Numbered from the stretch's first letter, positions 1 through 7,507 are shown. The stretch: DNA of 32,188 nt from Gammaproteobacteria bacterium (GCA_030428905.1 JAUIED010000042.1:1-32188), one strand, 5' to 3'. Notes: generated from the letters alone by a model not told the origin. Translations and numbers: made by a program.

Positions 1-220
1 TATATTTGTTAAATTACAGCTTGAGAAAAGTAATACTAGAATTGCTGTTTTTAAAATTTTAATCATGTTTTAAGTTTTAACCCAAAACTAAATTGATTTA
101 GAAAGAAAATTATTCACATCGGCAAACTTACATACGCAACAAAAAGTGAGCACTAACGCGCTTGCAATCAAGAACGATTTGCATTTACACTCCTACTCGT
201 CATTGCATCAGAGCCCGCTC
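1..220. other. AT-rich leader upstream of bfd
   Basis: By direct count, bases 1-145 are only about 23% G+C (34 of 145), against roughly 65-70% in most of the window, and composition rises sharply after about 150. I see no convincing ORF, tRNA or hairpin here. Poly-A/T runs such as those at 50-60 and 70-80 could serve as UP-element-like or nucleoid-protein binding DNA. No clear -35/-10 pair with 16-18 bp spacing stands out, and I could not find a convincing Fur box, although bfd genes are often iron-regulated. Confidence 0.6.
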
Positions 221-421
221 ATGTACGTCTGTCTGTGCCGCGGAATCACCGATCAGCAGATACGCGAAGCCATCCAGGATGGCGCGCAATCCGTGATGGA
301 CGTGGCGCAGCGCCTGGGCGCAGGCACAGGCTGCGGCGGCTGCCTGGAATACACGCAGGCACTCATCGACCAGGGCTCGGCCAACCAGGCCAAGGCGAGA
401 GATCTCACCTACGCCGCGTAA
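221..421 (+). CDS. bfd: Bacterioferritin-associated ferredoxin (Bfd-like)
   Basis: A 66-residue [2Fe-2S] protein of the BFD/Fer2_BFD family. It begins MYVCLCRGIT and has the family's four-cysteine arrangement: C4 and C6 as CxC, then C38 and C41 as CxxC within TGCGGC. In characterised relatives Bfd reduces the haem of bacterioferritin and so releases stored iron into the cytoplasm. I chose ATG 221 because family members begin a few residues before the CxC. An in-frame GTG at 146 would add 25 residues with no family resemblance. No good Shine-Dalgarno is visible before 221. The gene stands alone in the window, preceded by very AT-rich DNA; no bacterioferritin gene is visible. The C-terminal dozen residues are poorly conserved in the family. 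Confidence 0.88.
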   Translation: MYVCLCRGITDQQIREAIQDGAQSVMDVAQRLGAGTGCGGCLEYTQALIDQGSANQAKARDLTYAA

Positions 422-633
422 TGCCGCCGCGTAACCTCCCAGCCCGTATCGCCACCCTCCCAACCGACACATTCCGCAAGCCGATGCGGCATTTCCTCTG
501 ATATAGTCCGACGCACGACACCTCCGGAGCGTGCCACTCACCGTGTGCAGCAGACCATCACCGGGGTTCAGGCAGTACCCGCAGCACATCGTTGGCGTCC
601 AGCCGATGCACCCAGGAGGTGCAGCGGGCTGAT

Positions 634-873
634 ATGCAGGATTTCGCCATTCAGGATTGGCTGCTCATCATCGGGCTTGGATTTGTCTGGGCGGGCGCCC
701 ATATCTGCGCCAATAGCGGCCTGCCCCGGCAGTTGCGCAGCGGCGACACCCCGATCGCGGAGAAAGGCAGCACACGCGCGTTTCAGCTTTTCTGGCTGGA
801 TCAGTATGCCTATATCGGGCTCGCCCTGTGCCTGTCGGGCGCCGCCGGCGTTTTGTGGAGCTTGTTGTCATGA
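634..873 (+). CDS. Small two-TM membrane protein, unknown function
   Basis: A 79-residue protein of no family I recognise. It has two hydrophobic stretches (about residues 8-25 and 57-77) separated by a charged loop, so it is probably an inner-membrane hairpin protein. AGGAGG at 614-619 lies 14 nt before ATG 634, a long but usable spacing; an in-frame ATG at 592 would add 14 residues without a ribosome site. Its TGA stop overlaps the ATG of the next gene in an ATGA (870-873), so the two are almost certainly co-translated. It may work with the MAPEG protein that follows, but this is only context. Confidence 0.6.
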   Translation: MQDFAIQDWLLIIGLGFVWAGAHICANSGLPRQLRSGDTPIAEKGSTRAFQLFWLDQYAYIGLALCLSGAAGVLWSLLS

Positions 874-1250
874 TCGTGCCGATCACTGCTCTGTATGCCG
901 GTATATGCGGCGCACTAGCGGTACTCCTTGCCAACCACGTGCTCTATGTCCGTCTGCGCGCCGCCAGCCAGCCCAAATGGCGCCCGGATGCCGTGTTGCG
1001 CGTGCAGGCCAACTTCGTGGAGAACGTACCGATCGCGCTCGTGCTGCTGCTGTTGCTGGAGCTCAACCGCGCGCCCACGGAATGGCTGCATGGCTTCGGC
1101 GCCAGCCTTGTCGTCCTGCGTGTGCTGCACGCGTATGGTCTCAGCCGCTTCGAGGGGGCAAACTACCCCCGGCTGATCGGCGCGCAGGGTACCTTCGTGC
1201 TGTTATCCGTAATGGCCGTGGCTTTGATCTATGCTTTCTTCAAGGCGTAG
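870..1250 (+). CDS. MAPEG family membrane protein
   Basis: A 126-residue, roughly four-helix integral membrane protein resembling the MAPEG superfamily (membrane-associated proteins in eicosanoid and glutathione metabolism). The supporting stretch is RVQANFVENVPIAL (around residues 45-58), matching the family's RAxxNxxE(N/Y)xP signature. It is followed by long hydrophobic helices and a conserved-looking HAYGLSR segment. Eukaryotic members conjugate or isomerise lipid substrates with glutathione; bacterial members are mostly uncharacterised, so no substrate is assigned. The start at 870 is set by the 4-nt ATGA overlap with the preceding small membrane protein. The length is normal for bacterial members. 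Confidence 0.8.
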   Translation: MIVPITALYAGICGALAVLLANHVLYVRLRAASQPKWRPDAVLRVQANFVENVPIALVLLLLLELNRAPTEWLHGFGASLVVLRVLHAYGLSRFEGANYPRLIGAQGTFVLLSVMAVALIYAFFKA

Positions 1251-1268
1251 ACGGATGAATATGACGCC

Positions 1269-1289
1269 GGCCGGTGCACCGAACCGGCC
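1269..1289. other. GC-rich hairpin between MAPEG and desaturase genes
   Basis: A perfect 7-bp inverted repeat, GGCCGGT (1269-1275) and ACCGGCC (1283-1289), with a 7-nt loop. It sits 18 nt after the MAPEG stop and 24 nt before the desaturase ribosome site. No U-run follows, so it is not a standard intrinsic terminator. It may be an attenuating or mRNA-stabilising structure. Confidence 0.4.
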
Positions 1290-1325
1290 TGCAGAACCAC
1301 TCAATCGACCTGAAGGAGGCCGCTC

Positions 1326-2522
1326 TTGAGCATCCTGGAATTGCTGTCCAACGGTTTGCTGAACCCGTCCGCAACGACGCTGATCGTGTTCACGCTGATC
1401 TCGACCCACATCACGGTGCTCGCAGTGACCCTGTATCTGCACCGCTGTCAGGCGCATCGGGCGCTGTGGCTGCACCCGATCGTGTCGCACTTCTTCCGCT
1501 TCTGGCTGTGGGTGGGCACCGGCATGAACACCAAAGAGTGGGCCGCGGTGCACCGCAAGCACCATGCGGACTGCGAAACAGAGGAAGACCCGCATAGCCC
1601 GGTGGTGCAGGGTTTGTCGAAAATTCTCTGGGACCAGGCAGGCGCTTACCGCATCGCTGCAGCCAAGCCGGAGATCATCGACCGCTACGGCGCCGGTACG
1701 CCGGATGACTGGATGGAACGCAACGTCTACCGGCACGGCTTTCTCGGCATCACCCTCCTCGCCATTGTCGAGGTTGCCTTGTTCGGCGTGATCGGCATCA
1801 CCATCTGGGCCATTCAGATGGCTTGGATTCCGCTCGTCGGCGGCGTCATCAACGGCATCGGCCACTACTGGGGCTATCGCAACTTCGAGTGCCCGGACGC
1901 AGCCCGCAACATCATGCCGTGGGGCATCCTCATCGGCGGCGAGGAGCTGCACAACAACCACCACACCTATGCCAACTCCGCCAAGCTGTCCGCCAAATCC
2001 TGGGAATTCGATATCGGCTGGATGTGGATTCGCCTTCTGGGTTTCGTCGGCCTGGCGAAGGCCCACGGCACCGGACCGGTAGCCGTGCAAGGCGAGCACA
2101 AACCGCTGGACAAGGAAACCGCCCTGGCGCTGATCAACGATCGCTTCAACGTCATGGCAAAGTACGCCAAGACCGTCATCGCACCGGTGGTTGCAGAGCA
2201 GAAAGCCGCCGCTGGTACCGCCAGCAAGGATCTGTTCAAGCGCGCCAAGCAGCTGCTGCGCCGAGAGGACTCGCTACTCGATGACGCTTCGCGAGCACGG
2301 TTGGAAAACCTCTTTGAGGTGCCGGAGTTGAAGACGGTGTACGACATGCGCCTGCGGCTGCAGGCGATCTGGGACCAGCGCACAGGCGATCTGGAAACCG
2401 TGGTGCAATCGCTCAGAGAATGGTGCGCCGAGGCAGAGGCCAGCGGCCACGCCGCGCTTGCCGAGTTCACCGAAGAGCTGCGCCGCTACCAGATGCCGCA
2501 ATTGCGTACCGCCAGCGCCTGA
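1326..2522 (+). CDS. Acyl-CoA/fatty acid desaturase (delta-9 type)
   Basis: A 398-residue membrane di-iron desaturase. The three histidine boxes of acyl-CoA desaturases are present: HRCQAH (39-44), HRKHH (76-80) and HNNHH (209-213), with hydrophobic segments around 15-35, 55-67, 140-175 and near 200. The family introduces a cis double bond into saturated acyl chains using O2 and an electron donor, adjusting membrane fluidity. TTG 1326 is the start: AAGGAGG at 1313-1319 sits 6 nt upstream and no better in-frame ATG lies nearby. Beyond about residue 250 the protein has a long charged, helical tail (to 398) not needed for the di-iron core, as in several proteobacterial homologues. The electron donor is not encoded next to it. 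Confidence 0.9.
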   Translation: MSILELLSNGLLNPSATTLIVFTLISTHITVLAVTLYLHRCQAHRALWLHPIVSHFFRFWLWVGTGMNTKEWAAVHRKHHADCETEEDPHSPVVQGLSKILWDQAGAYRIAAAKPEIIDRYGAGTPDDWMERNVYRHGFLGITLLAIVEVALFGVIGITIWAIQMAWIPLVGGVINGIGHYWGYRNFECPDAARNIMPWGILIGGEELHNNHHTYANSAKLSAKSWEFDIGWMWIRLLGFVGLAKAHGTGPVAVQGEHKPLDKETALALINDRFNVMAKYAKTVIAPVVAEQKAAAGTASKDLFKRAKQLLRREDSLLDDASRARLENLFEVPELKTVYDMRLRLQAIWDQRTGDLETVVQSLREWCAEAEASGHAALAEFTEELRRYQMPQLRTASA

Positions 2523-2524
2523 TC

Positions 2525-2554
2525 CCGGCCCCGTTAAGCCTGGGTTCAGGCCGG
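2525..2554. terminator. Possible hairpin after desaturase gene
   Basis: Nested inverted repeats follow the desaturase stop: inner GCCTG (2538-2542) / CAGGC (2547-2551) with a GGTT loop, and a competing CCGGCC (2525-2530) / GGCCGG (2549-2554). There is no following T-run, so if it ends transcription it would need Rho or act weakly. Confidence 0.3.
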
Positions 2555-2605
2555 TCCGCGTAGCGTGCATACTCAGCTACACAGAGGTGTACGGAGGTGC
2601 ACGCC

Positions 2606-4036
2606 ATGCGGACCCTACCAGCGCTTTTCGTTTTCCTGACGCTGTCGGCGCCCCTGGCTGGCGCCGCGGAGCGAACGATCTCCACTGCAGACCTTGCCGG
2701 CCAGGCCGCAGACGAAGCACCCTACGTGCTGTTGGATGATGCCTCGCTGCGCGAGCTGGTGGCCCCGATCGCGCTTTATCCCGACGATCTGCTGGCTATC
2801 GTTCTGCCGGCCAGCACCTATCCCCTGCAGGTCGTGCAGGCCGCCCGCTACGTCGATGCACACGGCGCGGATGAGAAGCCGAGCGACGACTGGGATGAAA
2901 CCGTGCTCGCCCTCACCAACTACCCCGAGGCACTCGCACTCCTGAACGAAGACCTGGACTGGACCTGGCGCCTGGGTGAAGCCGTGCTCTACCAGGAGGA
3001 GGCTCTGCTCAAAGCCGTGGCCGACTACCGGCAGGTCGCCCGGGATGCCGGAAACCTGGAAAGCGACAACCGTCAAGTCGTGTCCGTGGAGGACGAACAC
3101 ATCCGCATCCGCCCGGCCAACGAAGAGGAAATCTACGTGCCTTACTACGACCCCGACGAGGTCACCGAGGTGCATACCACACGGGTGGTGCACTACTACC
3201 CCACGGCCTACCCGGTGTACTACTACCCGTATGCTTATGGCTACCGGTTCCCGTCTGACTATTTCTGGGGCGTATCCACCTGGTACAGCATTGGCTGGAG
3301 CGGCTGGCGCCTGCACTTCTTCGACCGAGATTACCGTCACCATCCATACTACGGGCGTCGCTACGATCATCACCACTATCGGGCGCCCCGCTACAGGTCA
3401 TCGCATCACTTTGCCGACCGACGCTACCACGATGGCAATTTCTGGCGGCCGCACTACCGCCATTACGGCGCGCGTCCAGGCGAGCGCGCAGCGCGGCATC
3501 GGTACGACGCACCCAGGCGCGAGCGTTACAGCAGCGCTGCCGACCGCCGTCAGGATCGCAGCACCACGCGCGATCTGCGGCGTGCCGAGCGTATCCATCA
3601 CGACCGCCAGCTTCGCCAGCGCACCCACAGTCCACGGGGCGAACAGCGTATTGGCCGCTCCCAACGCGAGATCAACGCCGCACTGGCTGGCGGCAGGCTG
3701 GCGGCACCCGCACATCGGGATCGCCGCGTTCGTGAAGATGCACCCCGAGAGCGCGTGCGCCGCACCGCGGAACGGCTGCCGCCGGTGTCGGTGCCTTCGC
3801 GCAGCGTACCCTCGCGCAGCGAACCTCCGCGCGTTGAGCGCCCCCGTGCCCGGCAGGCTGAACCGCGGGTGCGCGCCACGCCGCCACAGCGCTTGGAGCG
3901 GCCGCGCCTGGAACGGCCGCAGGTGGAACGACCGAGAGAGCAGCGGCCTGTGCGTGTCGCGCCGCCGGTCCGCGTGGAGCGCGGGTCAAACCAGCGAGAG
4001 CATCCGCGCGACAGAATGCGGCGCGAGGTGCGCTAA
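2606..4036 (+). CDS. Secreted DUF3300 protein with His/Tyr/Arg-rich tail
   Basis: A 476-residue exported protein. A signal peptide (about residues 1-21, ending LAGAA) precedes a DUF3300 domain (about 40-210). That domain carries the family hallmarks LVAPIALYPDDLLA, the AxTYPLQVVQA stretch, the DWDETVLALTNYP region and the IYVPYYDPDEV end. From about 195 the protein becomes Tyr-rich, then His-rich (to about 290). Its last 170 residues are Arg/Pro-rich with repeated LERP/VERP units. DUF3300 function is unknown to me. ATG 2606 is chosen because GGAGG (2593-2597) lies 8 nt upstream; the in-frame GTG at 2597 overlaps that site. The gene ends convergently, overlapping the CPBP protease gene by 3 nt. 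The basic tail could bind nucleic acid, metal or envelope polymers, but this is speculation. Confidence 0.85.
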   Translation: MRTLPALFVFLTLSAPLAGAAERTISTADLAGQAADEAPYVLLDDASLRELVAPIALYPDDLLAIVLPASTYPLQVVQAARYVDAHGADEKPSDDWDETVLALTNYPEALALLNEDLDWTWRLGEAVLYQEEALLKAVADYRQVARDAGNLESDNRQVVSVEDEHIRIRPANEEEIYVPYYDPDEVTEVHTTRVVHYYPTAYPVYYYPYAYGYRFPSDYFWGVSTWYSIGWSGWRLHFFDRDYRHHPYYGRRYDHHHYRAPRYRSSHHFADRRYHDGNFWRPHYRHYGARPGERAARHRYDAPRRERYSSAADRRQDRSTTRDLRRAERIHHDRQLRQRTHSPRGEQRIGRSQREINAALAGGRLAAPAHRDRRVREDAPRERVRRTAERLPPVSVPSRSVPSRSEPPRVERPRARQAEPRVRATPPQRLERPRLERPQVERPREQRPVRVAPPVRVERGSNQREHPRDRMRREVR

Positions 4037-4899
4037 CCGCGCCGCTGACAAAGCCACATCACGCCCAGCACTACAAGCAGCCACAGGCTGGTGAGCATCC
4101 CCACGAAGTTGTCGTAGCTGCCCACCACCCAGGCAAGCGGTACATCGATGTCGCGAATGGTCACGTCCTTGTAGATTTTCAGGAACATGACGAAAGCGCC
4201 GTGCAGCGCGATGCACGGCCACAGGCTTCCCGTGCGCAATCGCACCCAGCACAAGCCGACGCCGAGCAGGAACAGCCCCAGAAACGAGTCCCAGTAGGCT
4301 CGCGGATCCAACAGAGGCGCAAACGCTCCTGACAACTGCCCGAACCCGCTGAGCCAACCCGGCTCGGCTACCGGCTCAGCAGCCTCCACAAAGTGCACCA
4401 GGGCATAGATAGCGCTGGAACCGGCCACCGCCCAACGTACCGACGTGCGGCGCCACAGCGACAGCAGCACCCCACGAAACAGCACCTCCTCGAACAGGCC
4501 CACCAGTACACCGCTCAGCACAGCCATCAGCGCTACCCGAAACGCCTCGACCAGGTCGTCGAGCACGCGCACGTCGAACACGCGGAAGTCGATGAGCACG
4601 AAGACCACCGACGGCGGCAGTATCAGCAGATAGCCGAGCAGCCAGTATCCGGCGAACTGCCGCCCGTGAAATGCCTGCAGGCCAACCTCCGCCCGACTAA
4701 GCGCCAGCCAACGGCCGAGCGGCACGAGTAGCCCTGCAGCGGCCAGAATGGCCGCCCGGCTCAGCACTTTGTCGAACTCGAAATCCGGCATGAGGCGCCA
4801 CAACGGATAGGCAATGCACGCCGCGATGCAACCGCTGGCGGCAAAGTACAACGCAAAGAGGGTCAGCGAACGCTGTCTGAAAAAGGACTGGATCGGCAC
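4033..4899 (-). CDS. CPBP-family intramembrane metalloprotease
   Basis: A 288-residue polytopic membrane protein of the CPBP (CAAX protease and bacteriocin-processing, Abi) family. The active-site motifs are visible: E137-E138 and R142 in FEEVLFRG, H169 in YALVHF, and H233 in ALHGAF. Several hydrophobic segments (about 12-32, 48-65, 86-103, 122-136, 207-220, 260-282) support an inner-membrane location. Bacterial members include bacteriocin-immunity and prenyl-protein-processing homologues; the substrate here cannot be told. The start is GTG 4899, with no obvious Shine-Dalgarno. The C-terminus meets the DUF3300 gene tail to tail. Confidence 0.85.
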   Translation of the reverse strand: MPIQSFFRQRSLTLFALYFAASGCIAACIAYPLWRLMPDFEFDKVLSRAAILAAAGLLVPLGRWLALSRAEVGLQAFHGRQFAGYWLLGYLLILPPSVVFVLIDFRVFDVRVLDDLVEAFRVALMAVLSGVLVGLFEEVLFRGVLLSLWRRTSVRWAVAGSSAIYALVHFVEAAEPVAEPGWLSGFGQLSGAFAPLLDPRAYWDSFLGLFLLGVGLCWVRLRTGSLWPCIALHGAFVMFLKIYKDVTIRDIDVPLAWVVGSYDNFVGMLTSLWLLVVLGVMWLCQRRG

Positions 4900-5188
4900 G
4901 GCGCGCAGTCTGCGTCAGAACAGACGCCCGATCAAACCGAGGCACTGCCGGCCTATTCAATCTCCGCGATGGCCCGGGCGAACCGTGCGCGGCTCGCAGC
5001 ACGCACGCGACCGAACCGGGCGAAAGCGGCAATAAGAGCCGCCAGGCACCGCCACATCGCGGCGGTACGTCGGGAAAGCATCAGTGGCTGGGTGCAGAGT
5101 TCGTCCATGTTCTTAGAGTCGCAGCTCGCGTGCATTTGGTTTGCCTGCCGTTAGATTCCCATCCTGATGGCGTCAGCATAACGCTGCA

Positions 5189-5212
5189 CTCCTGACACGA
5201 GTGTGTCAGGAG
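5189..5212. promoter_or_regulatory. Perfect 24-bp palindrome (operator 1)
   Basis: CTCCTGACAC (5189-5198) and GTGTCAGGAG (5203-5212) are exact reverse complements around GAGT. Viewed as half-sites the layout is CTCCTGACA-N6-TGTCAGGAG. The same architecture recurs 54 bp downstream, just ahead of the WYL-regulator start, so I infer a binding site for that regulator (autoregulation). Confidence 0.65.
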
Positions 5213-5242
5213 CTGGATGGACAACCAACTGAGCACCCCTTT

Positions 5243-5266
5243 CTACTGCCAACGGTCTGTCAGTAG
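5243..5266. promoter_or_regulatory. Near-perfect 24-bp palindrome (operator 2)
   Basis: CTACTGCCA (5243-5251), six bases, then TGTCAGTAG (5258-5266). The half-sites match as inverted repeats at 8 of 9 positions and have the same CTnCTGnCA-N6-TGTCAGnAG pattern and spacing as the palindrome at 5189-5212. It ends 7 bp before a TTGACT and 39 bp before the regulator's ATG. Confidence 0.6.
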
Positions 5267-5273
5267 CTCGCGT

Positions 5274-5299
5274 TTGACTGCATCTACCGCTGCTATGAT
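5274..5299 (+). promoter_or_regulatory. Possible leaderless promoter of WYL regulator
   Basis: TTGACT (5274-5279) and TATGAT (5294-5299) resemble sigma70 -35 and -10 elements, but the spacer is only 14 bp, shorter than usual. The -10 ends 6 bp before ATG 5306 and there is no Shine-Dalgarno, which would fit a leaderless mRNA. Confidence 0.3.
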
Positions 5300-5305
5300 C
5301 AACCA

Positions 5306-5992
5306 ATGCGCCGAGCTGATCGCCTCTTCGAAATCGTCCTGCTGCTGAGCCGCGGCCGTGTGGTCACCGCGCGCGAGCTCGGCACCCACCTCGAAGTGAG
5401 CGACCGTACGGTGTACCGCGACATCCAGGATCTGTGCGCCACCGGCGTGCCCATCGAAGGTGAGGCCGGCGTCGGATACCGCCTGCGCCGCGGCTATCAG
5501 GTGCCACCGATGATGTTCAACGAGGATGAGCTGCAGGCACTGTTGTTCGGCGCGGAAGTGGTCAAGACCTGGGGAGATCCGGAGCTTGCCCGGGCTGCGG
5601 AGCGTATCCTCGCCAAAGTGGATGCCGTGCTGCCGGAGCGGCTGAGGCACAAGTTGGACGATGGCCGCCTGGTGGTGCCACAGCACGGCTATCCGGAGAC
5701 GGTGGGTGAAACGTTGGGTGTAGTACGCCGCGCCATCAACGACCGCCGGCGCATGTACCTGGACTACCGCGCGGTGGACGGCGAAACCAGCGAGCGTATC
5801 GTGTGGCCACTGGTGCTGCTGTACTGGGGGCGCACCTGGACCCTAGGCGCCTGGTGCGAACTGCGCAGCGCCTTTCGCACATTCCGCCTGGACCGCATCC
5901 ATGAGTATCGCGTGCTGACGACACCGTTTCCGGATGAGGAAGGACGACGCCTGAACGACTATCTGGCGAGTGCCGGCGATCCTAGCTGGTGA
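5306..5992 (+). CDS. YafY-type transcriptional regulator (HTH + WYL)
   Basis: A 228-residue cytoplasmic DNA-binding protein. The N-terminal winged helix (about 1-60) has the recognition segment ELGTHLEVSDRTVYRDIQDL. It is followed by the linker GVGYRLRRGYQVPP typical of YafY proteins, and a C-terminal WYL domain (about 135-215) with GRTWTLGAWCE and FRTFRLDRI, so the W-Y-L motif reads W-T-L here. WYL domains sense small ligands or nucleic acids and control nearby genes; the ligand is unknown. Two palindromes of identical design 40-117 bp upstream are probable operators, implying autoregulation. The gene is complete and isolated; the next genes lie on the opposite strand. Confidence 0.88.
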   Translation: MRRADRLFEIVLLLSRGRVVTARELGTHLEVSDRTVYRDIQDLCATGVPIEGEAGVGYRLRRGYQVPPMMFNEDELQALLFGAEVVKTWGDPELARAAERILAKVDAVLPERLRHKLDDGRLVVPQHGYPETVGETLGVVRRAINDRRRMYLDYRAVDGETSERIVWPLVLLYWGRTWTLGAWCELRSAFRTFRLDRIHEYRVLTTPFPDEEGRRLNDYLASAGDPSW

Positions 5993-6007
5993 GCTGTATC
6001 CGAACGT

Positions 6008-6469
6008 TTACCGCGTAACAGGCAATGCAATGCCGGCTTGTTCAAGGTAATCACGCATACCATCCATCAGCGGCCGATCCCGCGCCTCGTCAAACATTGC
6101 AGCACTCTCCCAGTCATAGAACCAGGCTGGATGTTTACGAAACGCCTCCGGCTCGTGCAGGTATCGCGGGAAAATATGCGCATGAAGCGCGGCTTCCGAA
6201 TTGCCGAGGATTTCATAGTTGATACGGTAGGCATCTGTGACATAAAGCAGCGCGTCGCCGACAATCGAAACCTCCCGCAGGAAGGTCTCGCGCGCTGGAA
6301 TATCCAGAGCATTGAGATCGGCAACGACCGGATCGGGCAGTATCAGCGAATAGCCGGGCAGAAACTGAACATCACCGATCACCACCCACCCCGATGCCAC
6401 GCGGCAGATGGTCTTGGGATTCGTGCCGTTTCGGCACATCCCCACACGCTCATGGATCAGTGTCGACAT
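6008..6469 (-). CDS. HIT-like (histidine triad) family protein
   Basis: A 153-residue protein with the HIT fold signature near its middle: NYEILGN, then LHAHIFPRY at about 95-103. The first two histidines of the triad motif (H96, H98) are present, but the third is replaced by F100. HIT proteins hydrolyse or transfer nucleotides from nucleoside phosphate derivatives, the middle histidine being the nucleophile, so activity is still possible. Its ATG lies 3 nt after the stop of the 2-hydroxyacid dehydrogenase gene, so both are probably on one transcript. Sampled G+C (about 52-63% per 60-base line) is a little below the neighbours. It ends convergently 15 nt from the WYL regulator. Confidence 0.78.
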   Translation of the reverse strand: MSTLIHERVGMCRNGTNPKTICRVASGWVVIGDVQFLPGYSLILPDPVVADLNALDIPARETFLREVSIVGDALLYVTDAYRINYEILGNSEAALHAHIFPRYLHEPEAFRKHPAWFYDWESAAMFDEARDRPLMDGMRDYLEQAGIALPVTR

Positions 6470-6472
6470 CGC

Positions 6473-7477
6473 TTAGACAACCGGATTTTCTATCGGCCGG
6501 CCGTCGAGAAAGGCACGGATGTTGGCCACCGCCATGTTGCCCATGGCCTCGCGCGTAGCCGCCGTGCCGCTGCCCTGGTGCGGCAGCAGTACGACGTTCT
6601 CCAGACTCAGCAACCCTGAGTGCACCTCTGGCTCGTGCTCGTAGACGTCAAGCCCGGCACCAGCGATGCGCCCTACCCTCAGCGCCTCCGCCAGCGCCGC
6701 CTCATCAACCACATCGCCGCGGGCGGTGTTGACGAGGAACGCCGACGGGCGCATGCGCACCAGCGCTTCGGCGTCGATAAGGTGATGGGTTTCGGCGTTG
6801 CTCGGGCAGTTCAGCGACACAAAGTCTGCTGTTTCAAGCAGCGTCTTGAGGGATACCCAGGTGGCACCGAGGGCCAGCTCGGCCTGCGGGGCGCGGCTGC
6901 GGTTGTGATACAGCACGCGCATGCCGAAGCCCAGCGCCGCGCGCCGCGCCAGCGCCTCGCCGATGCGGCCCATACCGATGATGCCGAGCGTGGCACCGCT
7001 CACCTGTGTGCCGAGCAGCGACGTAGGTGACCAGCCCTGCCAGGCACCGGCCCGCAACAGGCGCTCTCCCTCCCCGGCGCGCCGCGCACACATGAGGATG
7101 AGCGTCATGGCGAGGTCTGCCGTGGCATCGGTGAGTACGCCCGGCGTGTTGCTCACCAGCACGCCGCAGCGGCGCGCCGCATCGATGTCGATATGATTGA
7201 AACCCACTCCAAAATTGCCGATCATGCCCGCCCGGCGTGCTGGATCGGCCAGCATGTCGCCGTCGATCCGATCGGTGACGGTCGCTCCAAGCGCGTCACA
7301 TGACCGCAAGGCGCGTACCAGCGCATCGCGATCCATAGGTTCGTCGGCCGCGTTCACTAGGACGTCGCACGTTTGCGCAAGCGCTGCTTCGCAGGCAGCA
7401 GGCCAGCGACGGGTGAGTATGACGCGGGGCCTAGTTATCGAAACAGTTGTCGAAACAGTTATCGAATCATTGGACAT
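6473..7477 (-). CDS. D-2-hydroxyacid dehydrogenase (glyoxylate/hydroxypyruvate reductase-like)
   Basis: A 334-residue NAD(P)-dependent dehydrogenase of the D-isomer-specific 2-hydroxyacid family. It shows the Rossmann motif GIIGMGRIG near the middle and the catalytic Arg in VNTARGDVVDE. The Glu lies in DVYEHEPEVH and the His in LLPHQGSGT. The GVGFNHIDIDAA segment and overall length fit glyoxylate/hydroxypyruvate reductases (GhrB-like), which reduce 2-oxoacids to D-2-hydroxyacids. I chose ATG 7477; a GTG three codons earlier (7486) is possible and neither has a clear ribosome site. The first residues are encoded by three tandem 12-bp repeats (7434-7469) giving SITV-STTV-SIT, an unusual unstructured leader. 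The gene is divergent from the DUF1330 gene with only about 30 bp between starts, so the promoters must overlap. Confidence 0.88.
   Translation of the reverse strand: MSNDSITVSTTVSITRPRVILTRRWPAACEAALAQTCDVLVNAADEPMDRDALVRALRSCDALGATVTDRIDGDMLADPARRAGMIGNFGVGFNHIDIDAARRCGVLVSNTPGVLTDATADLAMTLILMCARRAGEGERLLRAGAWQGWSPTSLLGTQVSGATLGIIGMGRIGEALARRAALGFGMRVLYHNRSRAPQAELALGATWVSLKTLLETADFVSLNCPSNAETHHLIDAEALVRMRPSAFLVNTARGDVVDEAALAEALRVGRIAGAGLDVYEHEPEVHSGLLSLENVVLLPHQGSGTAATREAMGNMAVANIRAFLDGRPIENPVV
7434..7469. repeat. Three tandem 12-bp repeats in the dehydrogenase 5' end
   Basis: GTTATCGAAACA (7434-7445), GTTGTCGAAACA (7446-7457) and GTTATCGAATCA (7458-7469) follow one another without gaps, differing at one or two positions. 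On the minus strand they encode four-residue units near the start of the 2-hydroxyacid dehydrogenase. They also sit about 40-75 bp from the divergent DUF1330 start, so they could act as a regulatory array as well as coding sequence. Confidence 0.85.
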
Positions 7478-7507
7478 CGAACGCACAACTCATTGGGGGA
7501 GAAACAC

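Larger units (their letters stand above)
4900..5305. other. 406-bp intergenic region before WYL regulator
   Basis: No well-supported gene lies between the CPBP gene (reading left) and the regulator (reading right). A 60-codon minus-strand frame (4953-5135) encodes an Arg/Ala-rich peptide with a short hydrophobic stretch, but I recognise no family and see no clear ribosome site, so it is not called. The right half holds two matching 24-bp palindromes (5189-5212, 5243-5266) and a possible leaderless promoter for the regulator. Confidence 0.6.

Noticed and set aside
105-130. Possible Fur box upstream of bfd
   Set aside because: The AT-rich sequence matches the 19-bp consensus poorly; any AT-rich block would give a similar partial match.
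146-220. GTG-started N-terminal extension of Bfd
   Set aside because: The added 25 residues have no family similarity, and Bfd proteins start just before the CxC motif.
4953-5135. 60-codon Arg/Ala-rich minus-strand frame
   Set aside because: No recognised family and no clear ribosome site; could be real but cannot be supported.
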